Both the position numbers and the translations under genes were made by a program. A stretch of DNA of 64,000 nucleotides, from assembly GCA_029718625.1 (NCBI GenBank), contig CM056377.1:98882998-98946997 (forward strand), written 5' to 3'. This document shows positions 11,571 through 23,438 of the stretch, piece by piece (positions within the stretch are counted from its first letter, which is position 1; the number at the start of each line of letters is the position of its first letter). This DNA is from Synaphobranchus kaupii (lineage: Eukaryota > Chordata > Actinopteri > Anguilliformes > Synaphobranchidae). The notes under the pieces are model-generated. The model was not told where the DNA came from. It did no database searches and saw nothing but the letters and a program-made list of their open reading frames with translations.

Positions 11571-13850
11571 TTAGAGCCAAATATCTACCGCGTGAGTTTG
11601 GTCAACTCTTTTTAATCCTTGTCTATATCCCACCTTCAGCCAATATGACCAGTGCAACAGATACAATTGTATCTTGTGTTCAGCGATCAAAATCTTCTGA
11701 TTCTGCCATGTTAGTCTTGGGTGACATGAATAGCTACAAACTCGATACATCCTTGCCACTATACCATCAGTATGTTACTTGTGAAACAAGAGCAAGCAAA
11801 ACCATTTATCTGTGCTATAGTAACATCAAGAATGCATACAAATCAAAAAGCCACCCCTAAGTACAGCGGATCACAATGCTATTCACCTCATTCCATCCTA
11901 TAAAACATAATTGCAGAGGGAAGGAGTTGGCTACAAAACTGGTAGGATGATAACAGTGGGATGATGATGTTTCTGAGACTCTCAAACAGTGTTTTGAATG
12001 CACTGGTTGGGAGCTTTTCTCACAGAATGCAAGGCTGGATGAGACTTTAGAGGCAGTGACTGGCCATATCAATTTTTGTGAGGAAACTATTGTTCCATCG
12101 AAGTGTTCTCAAACATAAGCCCTGGATGACAAAGGAGCTTAAAACAACATTAAATGAGAAAAAGAGAGCCTTCCAATCAGGAGACAGAGTTGAGTCAAAA
12201 TTGAATAAAGATCCTCTCAGGGATTTCTACTAAGCAGAATGACCCAGGCCCTCAGTCTAAGGAACACTGCAGTCAGTTTTCTGAATCCCTAAACATCTTT
12301 TACAATAGATTTGACATACATGACTTAAGCATAAAGGTATGATGTAACATCAGAAATCTTGTTGCTAACTGAGGAGAGCAGCAACAATGTACAGGTGGAG
12401 GATGTTAGCAGGGTGCTAAAAAGGGTGAATTTGAACAAAGCCATCGGTCCAAACAACATGAGAATCATGTTCTGCAATCCTGCCATAAACAACTGCCACA
12501 GGTTTTCTGTGACCTGTTTAACAGCTCACTAGAGGAGCACATAGTTCCAGTTGCTATGGAAGTCGATTATCTCCTCTGTGTCAAAGAAGGCTAACCCATC
12601 GACTTTAAACATGTTGCATTAACACCTGTCAAAATGAAGGTGTTTCGAACGCCTGGTGCTCTCACAGGTACAACAGTGCACAGAGCATAGTAGACCATCT
12701 ACAGTTCGCCTACCAACAGAACAGAGGATGATGTTTCACGATGCTCTCCTGACACTGCTTCACCTGGTCCTGTCCCCTCTGGATACACCAAAGTCCTAGA
12801 TCAGACTTCTCGAGTGCGTTCAACACAATACAACCACACCTAATGGCTCAGAAGCTGCTGAAGATGAACCTCAACCATAATCTTATCCTCTGGGTAATGT
12901 CCTTCTTAACTGACAGACCTCAGTGGGTTAGATAGAAAGGCCATTGCAGGACCACCAAGGCCATCTCTACTGGCTCTACCACAAGGCTTGGTAGTTTTCT
13001 CCAGTGTTATTCACACTCTACACGGATGACTGCTGAAGAAACTGTCCTGAGACCACTTTCATAAAGTACTCAGATGACACAGTAATTGTGGACTCATCCA
13101 ACTCCGACAACAAGCTTCAATCTGCTGTCAGCCAGTTCCAACAGTGGTATGAAGTAAATTTCTTGGACTAGAACGTGGAGAAGACTAAAGAAATCGCCGT
13201 CGACTTCCGGCGTGAGCCGTCCCTGCTGAGGCCCCTTACCATCAGAGCCAAAATAGTTGAAAGAGTGGAGGAATACAGATATATGGGTACCATCAAAGAT
13301 AATAAACTGACCTTTGAGGCAAACTGTTATCGAGTGCATGCAACATGTCAGTCAAGGCTGTATTTCCTCTGGATGTGAGCCAGTCAGTACTGCAAGCATT
13401 TTATATCTGATTCCTTGAGTCAGTGCTGACCTTTAGCCTAACAGTTGGTTTGGCTAATAAAGTAAAATCAGGCAACTGAAGCTGGAGAGGATGACAGTAC
13501 AGGCTACTAAAATCATAGGGAAACAAAAACCCCTGAAACACTTGTAATGAGGAGCACACAATTAAAAAAAAGAGCGGATTATGGCCCTTCCATCACATTC
13601 CTTGAGTCTTTGAGACTCTTCCATCAGGTTGAAGATTAAGGTCCTTGCCCCTTTAAACCAAAAGAGCCCGAAACTGCTTTGTCCCTACAGCTGTTAGACT
13701 GCTTAATGACACTGGACATCTCAAGACAGCAACTGTTATTGCTTTTGATGCTCAATTTTTCATCATAATGCTTGGCTGTATTCCACTCCACTCATACCTT
13801 CACTTTAATGTGAAACACCTGATTCAATTGAATGTCTTTATTTAACATGT
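11571..13850 (+). pseudogene. Decayed LINE-2/Rex1-like retrotransposon ORF2
   Basis: Broken reading frames resemble a fish non-LTR retrotransposon polyprotein. Near 11571-11860 the end of the endonuclease domain is visible (PREFGQLFLILVYIPPSAN, then LVLGDMNSYKL). Reverse transcriptase pieces follow, including IKYSDDTVIVD at 13061-13093 with the catalytic Asp pair, then EKTKEIAVDFRRE and a region ending RLYFL. Many stops, frameshifts and small deletions interrupt it, and the N-terminal part of the endonuclease is absent, as expected of a 5'-truncated copy. It lies in sense orientation in the NOS1AP intron and has no host function that I can see. The exact family (L2 or Rex1) is uncertain. Confidence 0.8.
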
Positions 13851-13881
13851 TTGTTTGTTTTGTGGGTCTGCCCCACTGTCT

Positions 13882-14700
13882 ATTAGAGTTCTCAGTTTCA
13901 GCCCGAGCCCGACGGGGCCCAAAAAAAGCCCGTCGGGTAGGGCCGGGTTCGAGCCGACAATTTATGCTAATTGGTCGGGTCGGGTAGGGCTCGGGCTGCG
14001 CAAAAAAAGAAAAAGAAAAAGAAAATAATGTATCTGTGTGTGTATTTACAGTAGGCTAATTTGCATTCTTACATGTGGTGCTGATTGCTAATTTTGGAGT
14101 CAATCAATTGTCAAGACTTTCTCTACTTGTTAAAATGTAGCTATTTATTTTATTCATCCAACATCTCCCGTTTACTGTAACTATACGGCGAATGTAGGCG
14201 TTCGAGTTGAAGTTGAAGTATCGTCTGCTGTGTGATAAATGATAATAGGGCAATAATAATGAAGCAAGAACATGCAAACTACACAACAATAAAAAAGTTG
14301 AATCCCGTTCTAACGAAAAGAAACACTACTAAATTCTATTACAGCATGGCAAACATTAAAACATTAGTACAAATCGAATTGCTTTCTCTCAATTACTAAA
14401 TCTGTTAAAAACTCAAAAACAGTAGGCTAAAAACACAACTAGTTTGTGGCGTTCCTGCTTGTTCACTCCTTCTCTCCCTTTCTCTTGCTCTCTCTCACCC
14501 CGTTATGCTGTGATTTGAGCCACCGCCTACGTAAATTGCGCAGCCTTTTCTGGCAATAACCGACTCGTGTTTTTTTGTTCGGGTTTGGTCGGTCTCGGGC
14601 TCAGTATTGTATGTGATGATCTTGGACGAGCCGGGCTCGGGCTTCAACTCACTCGGGTCGGTTCGGTTTGGGTTTGAATTTTCAGGCCCGTTGAGAACTC
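13882..14700. mobile_element. Non-autonomous hAT element, 819 bp, with 8-bp target duplication
   Basis: CACTGTCT occurs immediately before (13874-13881) and immediately after (14701-14708) the element, the 8-bp target duplication typical of hAT elements. The ends carry short inverted repeats (GAGTTCTCA at 13886-13894 and TGAGAACTC at 14692-14700). The next bases on both sides are rich in GGGCTCGGGC-like and CGGGTCGG-like sequence of opposite sense. No transposase is present. It sits just beyond the recognisable 3' end of the LINE remnant. Confidence 0.85.
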
Positions 14701-14708
14701 CACTGTCT

Positions 14709-15300
14709 GTGTCTTTTTTATTGCTGGCAACTACAACTGGAGTTCCCTCGCACTTCTTTACATCTCCTGAGGTTTTCATGTTGTGACTGCTATTGGTTGA
14801 GCAACAGCAGACTTATGAGTATATGGTGGGTAGATCAGTCTAAAACAGGAATCCTTAAAGTTCACCCAATAATTACATTTTTATATATTTCTACATACCC
14901 GGAGTCTATCTGTATATCCAGGTAGTTTTGTTGAAAACCTCAATAAATGCATTATTGACACACCTGTTCCCATTCAACTGGACAGGTGAACTCAGTAATG
15001 AGCTGAGAGGTGATAGGATGAGGTGATTCCTCCTCTTCTATAAAACCTTTGAGAGTGTGCTGCTCGCGAGGCATGACTTCTTGAGTTGCTGTTCAAGAGA
15101 GTGCTCCCTTTTGTGTGTTTTCAAAGCAAAGAATTAAAAAACAGAAACGAAAGAATATATGGACTTGGTAATTTAGTTCTTATTATTTCTTCTGTTGGTA
15201 GTCACTGTAATGACGCCACATATATTTATATTAAAGAGGTATGTACCAAAAGAAAATTAATTTGTTAATTTTCTGGGATATAAATCTAAATGGTTTCCAC
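14709..15300. other. Intron, nothing recognised
   Basis: No coding block or clear repeat ends. The sequence could belong to the flanks of the decayed repeat protein at 15301-16430. Confidence 0.4.
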
Positions 15301-16430
15301 ATCAAGCAACCTTCTTGCTGCTGCACAGAACAAGTCTTGCTGTGACCCATTTCAAAAACATGTTGGACAACAGTGAACCAAATGCAGAAAAGTGACTAAA
15401 AAACAGATAGAAGTGCACAGGTGACTGCACGAAAATGAAGTCCTGGTGGTTGGAGATTTCATTTCTGTCATCCAGGAGGAGGCACAGTTCCAACTCAGCA
15501 TTGGAACAAGTCACAAGCCACCATTCATCCTTTTGCCTGTTATTGGAGGGACAGTGAGGGAACCTCTCACAATGTTTCATATGCTGAATGCCTGACCCAC
15601 GATACCACTGTGGTCCATCTCTTTCAGTGGCATCTCAAACGGTTTCTTGAAAGAAAGCTAAGAAAACTCCCAGTGAAGGTGTTCTACTTCTCAGACGTTT
15701 GTACAGCACAGTATATAAACTGCAAAGCCTTCCAGAACCTATGCCTCCACTTGGAAGAATTGTGTGGTGTGGAAGCAGAGTGGAACTTCATTGCAACTGT
15801 TCATGGCCTCAAAGGGCCATGTGATGGCATTGGGCAAACAATAAAACATCTGGCAACTAGAGCTAGTTTACGACACCCATTTTGGGACCAAATACAGACT
15901 CCTTTGATAAGGACAATATGGCCGCTGTTGAAGTGGAATACTTCACAATAACCCAATGGCCTGCTGAGAACTAATTTCTAAAGCTGCGTTTCAGTCAGGC
16001 AAGAACTTTACTACTTTACTAGGAATCTTCACTACTTCCAGGACGAAGGTCATGGCATGGCAGTTCTTCTATACAACAACTCAAATAGAAGTACAATGGC
16101 ACTGTCCTCACCTTTGAAGGAATCAAGACCATGTCACAGTTCAGTATGCCAGAGACTGGTGGCTTAGTATGGTGGTGTCTGTTGATCTGAAGCAGCATCA
16201 TGTAGAAGTGAACTTCTTGCACCCAAAGGGACCTTCCCGATTATTCTCTTTCCCTAGGCATCCTGATCAACTCGTGGTCGATTTGGGGGATGTGCTCACA
16301 TCAGTGGAGCCATCTACAGCAACAGGCAGAACATGTCTAAATGAGCTGACAAAGCATCTTCAGCCCTTGACCAGTGGCTTTAAAATAAAAAGTAAATATC
16401 TTCACACCTTCACATGGCTCGCATATTAAA
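15301..16430 (+). pseudogene. Decayed repeat-encoded protein, family not named
   Basis: Three collinear blocks on the + strand are broken by stops and frameshifts. Block 1 (about 15430-15490) reads EVLVVGDFISVIQEEAQFQL. Block 2 (15610-15951) contains FSDVCTAQYINCKAFQNLCL, AEWNFIATVHG and GPCDGIGQTIKHLATRASL. Block 3 (about 16160-16350) contains VNFLHPKGPSRLF and TATGRTCLNEL. I have seen this order of motifs in uncharacterised multi-copy proteins of fish and invertebrates. Acidic residues in VGDF and FSD would suit an RNase-H-like DDE enzyme, but that is inference. I do not know the superfamily and saw no terminal repeats. Confidence 0.55.
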
Positions 16431-18591
16431 AATGAATGCATTATTTTGCTAATGGAGGTTTAAGGACAGAAATCACCTAATTTGCATATTTATTTATTTT
16501 GGACCAAAAGTATTGAATTGTGGATAACCTCGTTTTTAATCTTTCTGATAATAAGAGAACCATATTGTTAAGTTTCTTTTTGAAGAAGATATTTGTGTCT
16601 TTCGGTAGGGTGGGGGAGAGGGGGGGGTTTCCTGAATGGTTAGTCATTTTTGTTAATCAAACAACATTTAACACTCTCTCATACACAGTAGGTTTATAAA
16701 AAAATTGTTCAAATCTAAAAGGGTGATGTCGGAATGCCCCAAAGACCCCATTTGGCAATTGGTGCACCTCACTTCTGTTTACCATTCTGCTGTCAATGTT
16801 TCAATTAAATAGCCTATAAAAGCTTCTGGAAGTTCCTTTGTAAAGGGACTGAGAACTATTAATGCTAAGTACTTTAAATGTTCCTTTTAACAATTAATTT
16901 GCCATGGAAAAAGTCTCAGTATTTGTGAGCAAGTCTGCCTGTGTAATATTTCAGTTAACAACCAGTACAATTTAATGTATTAATTATCAAATCTGGGCAA
17001 AAAGGAACATGTCTTAGGAACTGTTGTGTTAATTACATTTTAAATTTAAGTCGACCAGCAATATCCTCTGTGTCAAAGCGAAAAATGATACTACATCACT
17101 CCGGGGCTTTTGTGGCCACATACTGTGACTCGTATTCCCTGCTTTAAAATTGAATGTTGGCCCCGAGTCCCCCTGCATGTGTAACTGTGAAACAGGGCTT
17201 GTTGTGAAGCTCCTCAGAGGGAGCAAGCCCCTGGCTCTGCCATTTGTCGTTCTGTTCACTGTTTATATTAGAGGATCACTGAATACTCATGATGAATTGT
17301 AAATGATAGAGAGAATGAGGATGCATACTTGCGACACGCTCTGTTCTGCACGTAAGCACAAGACACCTCAAATATATACACAAGTAATTACTAAATATTG
17401 TATAAGAATTTCAGTTCCACTCTTATTCCCACTTGAGCGATTGGGGGGGTTTCTGTATGGTGGATGGATCTGTGGGGCTTGGAAACATCCTGTTTTTTGT
17501 TTTTTTTAACTAGAACTCTGCAGAGGTAATTACGCTCCCCAGTTCCGAGCTCTCCATCGGCTCATTTAGCACGTCAGCATCAGTGTTCATTACAGCTGAG
17601 TGTTTCAGCACCATTCACTTAATTACAGATTGACTGCACTAATTTTCCTCTCATACGTTGTGCATAATGACGTATTGATAACCCTCCATCTTTACTTATG
17701 CGTCTTCCTCTTTCTCACCAGCATTTATTGAATAAGAGTACTTGTATAGATTTTTTCCCCCTTTCAACAGCTGAAGTGTATTCCATTAGAAGAGGCTCTG
17801 TGTCTGTTTTCACTGGCAAAAAAATCTAAGGAGTTTACATTCACAAAATTGTAAACCCACAAAATGACATGTGTTGTGGGGGATATGAATGGAAGAATAT
17901 CAGCATGGAGTAGTGGTTATGTCCTTACAGCTTAATGGTACTACAACCTTGGTTTATCCTGCAGTCTCCGACTGGCATTCAGGGTCAGAGAACATGCATC
18001 AATATGATCAATTTGACTTCAAAGGGTAATTAATTAACAGCTCAGATGTAATCAATTTGCTACAAAAGTGGCTTATTTCCACGGTTGTCCAGACCTACCA
18101 TTAAACCATCACTTTGTGCATTGTAGGTCATTCAGAAAAATGTGTAAAAAATAAAGAAATAAATAAAACCCATACAATAATTCAAGAGTGAGGTCTATGT
18201 CCTCTGGATATTCCATTAATGCATTTTCAGTGACGTTGACAAAAGGGGATTCACACAGTCAGTGCACTCACAGCAGTAACCAGAGCCCCAAGGTCAACAG
18301 CATCAAAAGGAAAGTGAGGAAAAAATTTAGAGGTCTGGAAGGCAGATGCTGCCGAGGTCCATCTGTCAGAGCATACGGTTATATATATGGCTTGGCTCCA
18401 TCTTAAAAAAAACGAAAAGACCACATTTGGCTCCCTCCAACCAACTTCCCCCGGAGCTCATGCAAATATATAACATTGATGGTGAGCACCTGGCTGATGC
18501 AGGCCTTTTTATGGCCTGTCTTCACTGTGCCAGGATGAACTAACCCCTTCCCCACCTCCCCACCCCCCCCCCCCCCCCCCCACCACTGTAG
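16431..18591. other. NOS1AP intron with possible conserved non-coding segment
   Basis: No exon visible. Features include a G-rich run near 16607-16627, a homeobox-core-rich, low-repeat segment at 17520-17720 (several TAATTA/ATTA cores), a degenerate tRNA-SINE-like start (GGAGTAGTGGTTAT) near 17907, and a 19-base C run at 18563-18581 just before the next exon. Confidence 0.5.
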
Positions 18592-18733
18592 AGCCAGGCC
18601 ATGCGGATTGTGCGGACGGTGGGCCAGGCCTTCGAGGTGTGCCACAAGCTGAGCCTGCAGCACACACAGCAGAATGCTGACGGACAGGAAGACGGTGTCA
18701 GCGAGAAGACTAGTGAGGAATCAGAGGTGCCAG
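18592..18733 (+). CDS. NOS1AP: NOS1AP exon: PTB C-terminal helix and start of linker
   Basis: This 142-base exon follows the acceptor ACTGTAG and a very C-rich tract. It starts on a codon boundary with [20 protein letters not shown], the amphipathic C-terminal helix that closes a PTB domain, followed by [15 protein letters not shown], which is close to the mammalian NOS1AP sequence. The linker then becomes Ser/Glu-rich and less conserved. The exon ends after one base of a codon at the donor GTACTG. Its phase matches both the upstream exon (9472-9580) and the downstream exon (19478). Confidence 0.97.
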
Positions 18734-19477
18734 GTACTGTCACACAGCCACCCCCCATACCCCCTCACCCAGCCACAGTAGAGCTGTCATACCAGCAGCT
18801 CCTGTACATGCATGTCCCATTCAAAGTAATGAAAAAAACACCTGTTTAGTGACTGCATAGTCACTTCCTTAAGAAGCTCCCCTATGAAGAAAACCATATT
18901 GAGGCACAGCCCATCATGTGTTTTCACGCCCGAAAAGCAGGGCCGCTCTGTCTTCTTGGTCCCCGGGCTTCAGTTTCTGAGCTCATCAGCATCACAGCCT
19001 CCACGTTTTGGTTGGATTCCAAAGCAGGCCGCCACAGCATTCCAGAGCCTCTCTTTCAAATGCAAATGAGCCATGCGCTACGGCACCGTAACGCGTCCCG
19101 CGTCACCTCTGCAAATGCACTGCTGCTTGTTGAAGGAATAAAGCTTGCCTCAGTCGGTTCTTTTGTTTACGTGGGGCACAGCAGAAGCAGATATTTGATG
19201 CAATAGTTGTTTCCTTTGGAAAAACAGTGGCTTTGGGGAAATTTGTTGAAAAAGTGTACAAGCGGTTATCTCCCTGTGTGGAGTGCTGCGACATTGAGCA
19301 ATTTTCCAGATGTGGATGCTTGAGGTGCCAATTGGCCAGGAATAATTAAGCTTTTATCTCTTTTATCTGCTTCAGTCTCTTTGTCTTTCTGATTCATGGT
19401 CTGACAAGCCCTTGTTTGCTTGTATGATGGGCTGCTGGTGGTGAATGTTTTGTATGAAAACACATCCCCTCTCTCAG
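18734..19477. other. Short NOS1AP intron
   Basis: A 744-base intron from GTACTG to a pyrimidine-rich acceptor CTCTCAG. It carries several open frames on both strands but none has family similarity, and they overlap one another. Confidence 0.75.
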
Positions 19478-19635
19478 CCCGGCAGCTGACGGGCGCGGAG
19501 AAGACCATCGCCGAGGAGACGGACATCGATGCTGAGGAAGTGCCGATGCCGGACAGCACAACGGACGAGTTCAACCGCGGGGTCACCGACCTGGACGCGG
19601 CCAAGAAGGAGGAAGACATCTGCAACGACAAGAAG
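19478..19635 (+). CDS. NOS1AP: NOS1AP exon: acidic linker
   Basis: This 158-base exon completes a codon from the previous exon and encodes RQLTGAEKTIAEETDIDAEE, VPMPDSTTDEFNRGVTDLD and AAKKEEDICNDKK. RQLTGAE, EETDIDA and RGVTDLDA are shared with mammalian NOS1AP, so the linker after the PTB domain is conserved in patches. It ends on a codon boundary at AAG followed by GTGCAGT. That donor is weak: it lacks the usual A at +3/+4 and G at +5. Reading on past it gives no NOS1AP-like residues, and the phase fits the exon at 34993, so I accept it. Confidence 0.92.
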
Positions 19636-22600
19636 GTGCAGTACTGTAAATCGATTTTTCTCATCCAATTTCAGGTTAATAGAACTCGCAAACAAGTCAG
19701 CACATAAACAAATCAAGTACCCTTTTCAATATAAGTGAGGGTTAGAGACCCTACCAATCATGCAGCTCCAATAGCAATTATAGAAGGGAAAATGACTCTG
19801 TGAATTGTTTCTACCAATATGTGACTGGAATGAGGGCAATTAAAAGCAGCAAAATCAGTAGGGTTTAGGGAACTAGGTAATGTTTAAATTCTTATGGAGT
19901 AAATCACCCATGAAGGGCCATTGCTAAGCAACTCTTTAGATAAGAGTGGGTAATGATCTACCTCAGATAGAGCATAGTAATGAAATGTTGGTAACCTGGC
20001 CCTCATAATAAATACACTACATGCAGGCATATATTATATGCGGTTTAGAGTGGTGTAAGTTTGTAAAAATGGAAGATCTTAATTCATTCAAGCTTAAAGA
20101 AATGACCCATATAGGCTTTTCATTCAATGACTATGTTGAGCCGACCCTTAGACAGCTGTGGTACAGTAATTGGAACAGCATTAGGGAAATCTTCCTTCTA
20201 GGTAATTATCCCTGAAATACTACACTTTGGGGTGACGTGACGTGACGTGGTTTGAGGATTCAATATATGTACCGAATGCTCTCGATATAACATCACTATC
20301 TTCCAACATGTGTTTTACATGCTCTTCAACCAAGGTAGTGAAAGGGGAAGTTAATGAACAGTGCTTCCTGTGTCGATTCTGAAGTTGTTTTATGAGCCAA
20401 TGTCACATTTATGAGAGATTTGTGTAAGAGTAAAGACATCTTCCACCAGTGGGTTTTAAAGTTACGTGCATCGGGTCTCGAGTCTTGCACAGTGTTAATT
20501 ACTGACTGTGCTACCTTCAAATATACAATGCTCAGTTGGCATGGCATGTAGCTGCACTGTAGCTCACAGTGTAATATCTATGTGCGATGTGTGCTAAAAT
20601 CCTGGTGAAAGTGTAAGTATGCAGGGTTTTAGAACCACAATGGCGGATCGTGTGATGGTGATGGGTTGGCATTATACAGACAGGCTGTGATTCTGAAGGC
20701 TGGATGGTTCTCCTGGATGTGTCTTCCACCTGCGCCTGTTTATTTCCAATGCCCTTCAGCCTTTGTTATTTCAGCTGAGTTTTTTGGGTTTTATCTCACT
20801 GCTGTGGCAGATGAACGTACAATACCAGATGAATATGGGAGGGTCATTATGTGACCCCTTGTGTTTGGCCAAGGTCTAGCAGGATGTACCTGGTGCAGAC
20901 TATTTATATGCGGCTGTTAAAGTGATTCGAATACAACGTTGTACATTGTCTCTGCGGATCAGAGCACAGAGCTGCAGAGAGCCTGGGTTGTGGTATTTTA
21001 GTGTTTGGCACACGCAGTTCTGGTAACTGCCCCGAATTCTTGAAGCATTGTTTCTGTCCAGTTCATTACAATACGGTTCAGCATGCAGATGCCCGAGGCA
21101 AATCAAAGTCCTTCCACTGTGCTGTAATTGGAAAGAGTCCAATATGTGGCCCGTCTCAATATGTCTTTTGTAAATAGAAAGTAGTCATTTTTCCCTAGAG
21201 CAATGGCAGGCCAACAATTTTTATATTAGCAAGGCTGCAGCAGATCCAAAGCTTAAGTCCAAGTCTTTCCTTAGGGTCTGTCGTTTTTTTTTTTTGTTGT
21301 GGCAGGGGCTGCTAATGTTATTTTAATTCAAGCCCACCAGAGCAGGTGGTAAACATGTTTTCAAAGACTTTGTTCTGTGGAGTTGTAGTTGGAGTTCTTG
21401 GTTGTAATACAGCATGATGGAAATGATTGCACATAAGAGGCTGTACGCTCTCATCTGCATTTGCTCATATCTTCAAAACTAGATCTCCGATGATCAACTC
21501 TCTTTATTTTAAGAAGCGGAGGCCGCTGCTGCCGTCGGGCTATTAGATTACCACATTAGTTTGCACCACGCATACCTTGCGTCAGATAGGATTAGACACC
21601 ATGGCTGCATAATCAATGAGGAAAAATACTATTGAGTGTATGTGGATCGGAAGGCAGTGTGTGTTGGTGATCTCATTGCTTTCTGTTTGTGTATGTGTGT
21701 TTCATGTTTTTCATAAAGTTTGTGTTGTGTTTGTATATACAGCATTAGGGAGTTATCTTTTGGGGCAGAAAGTTTTCAGATTAATCTTGATAATAACAGT
21801 GTACAGATACATAAGAGCCCTGGGACGTAGGTGAATGTTTGAATATTTGTTTTCTGTGAAATCATGTTTATTTTTGAAATATCCCACCTCACAGAGGTCA
21901 AGCGTTACACTCAGCAAAAGTGAGTGGAATGTAGGTGAGTTGAGTATATATTATATTATGATTTACTGTGTTCTCTATTCTTGAGGGAAATTTTCTTGTG
22001 TTTGTTGTCATCCCCAGCAGGAAGGCAATACCACTGTATCAATATCTCATTTAAGAGTTATGTTTGTGTGGGTGGACTCCCTGTGTGAACTACAGTATTA
22101 AAAGCATAATAACGTAATATTGCTATTTGCTTGTCATGGTCGGTGTTTGCTTCTGTGACCAGATTATTCTTAATCTCAGCATTGTGCATAGCGGTCTTAC
22201 AGTGCAGACAGCAGGGAATATCATTATGCTTGTAACATTATTTAGAATACAGTGAAAGTATTTATGGTCATGGTTGGTAGAGAGTCGGAGACAGATAAAT
22301 GTGAATGTGAATACTATAGTAGAGCTTCATTCCATGTCCTGTAAAGTGCTGTAGCTCACTGTCCTTTTGGTTTTGGAGCTGGGAAAGTCCTTTACTGCCT
22401 GGCACTACAGAAGTGAGAGTGCACCAAGTTAGCAAAAATAAGCTGTTTAACAAACCAACCTTTTCATTTTCTTTTTCTTTTACATTGATATGTGATGCAT
22501 TAGTTAGCTATACACAGCATATTGAATATTCCATTTGCATAAAGACCATGTGAAAAAGTGGTCCTTTTAAAAGTGGTAGTTTTAATCCATTTGTATGTTA

Positions 22601-22923
22601 ATGCATGTACACAGAAGACATGATTGGAACCAACAAGTCATGAAATCAAGTGAGACCTCACTGAAGTGGGAATAATCCTTTTCAGATATGCTGGGCACCA
22701 ATCATCATGCTCAGTTTGATAGATTACACCGCAGTGGGTTTGGACACCATTGTCACATTGTTTGTGGGGCAGGCTCGAGGCCAAGGAGCACGCATTTCTC
22801 TGCTCAGGCCACAGTTGAGTAATGCCTTGTGATGGAAGGTGCAGGCTATGCGGGCATAGCCTTGATTAAGCTCCTCAGGCTAGGAGTAGACAGAGTACCA
22901 GTGGTGTGTGTGTTTGGAAGGTA
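19636..22923. other. NOS1AP intron, first part
   Basis: No exon visible. A short GTGAC repeat (GTGACGTGACGTGACGTGG) lies near 20232-20250. The 21480-21610 segment has balanced composition, no repeat similarity and several homeobox-like cores, and could be a conserved non-coding element. Otherwise AT-rich sequence without recognisable features. Confidence 0.5.
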
Positions 22924-23438
22924 CAGTTGAAGTCAGAAGTTTACATACACTTAGGTTGAAGTCATTACAACTCATTTTTAACCACTCCACAGATTTTATG
23001 TTTGCAAACTATAGTGTTGGCAAGTCAGTTAGGACATCTACTTTGTGCATGACACAAGTAATGTTTCCAACAATTGTTTACAGACAGATTATTTCACTTT
23101 TAATTCACTATATCACAATTCCAGTGGGTCAGAAGTTTACATACACTAAGTTGACTGTGCCTTTGAATTTTTAATATTTGGTCGCATATCCTTTGCATGC
23201 CATGACTTCCTGATGTCTGTGACCTCACCCAACAACATCAAAAAACTCTTGATATCTTATTTTCTGGTACTCTAACAAGCGATACTATAAGGTCTCTGCA
23301 TTTGAATGGATCTCTATGGGAATTGTGGGGTGGGACTAGATTTAACTGTAAATTACACTGGAACAGTATGGAAACACATGGTTGGGTAAATGGCTCTAAG
23401 TCGTCAAGGGTCTGATGTATCAAACAAGCCTTAAATCA
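22924..23438. mobile_element. Non-autonomous Sleeping-Beauty-like Tc1 element, 3'-truncated
   Basis: It starts CAGTTGAAGTCAGAAGTTTA at 22924 next to TA, with the outer direct repeat there and the inner direct repeat near 23121-23150, the two-repeat layout of Sleeping-Beauty-type ends. The shared ~270-bp module follows at about 23178-23438. The right inverted repeat is missing. No transposase is encoded. Confidence 0.85.

Noticed and set aside
14495..14779. 94-codon open frame on the - strand
   Set aside because: It lies mostly inside the non-autonomous hAT element and its Pro/Glu/Thr-rich translation follows from the GC-rich subterminal array.
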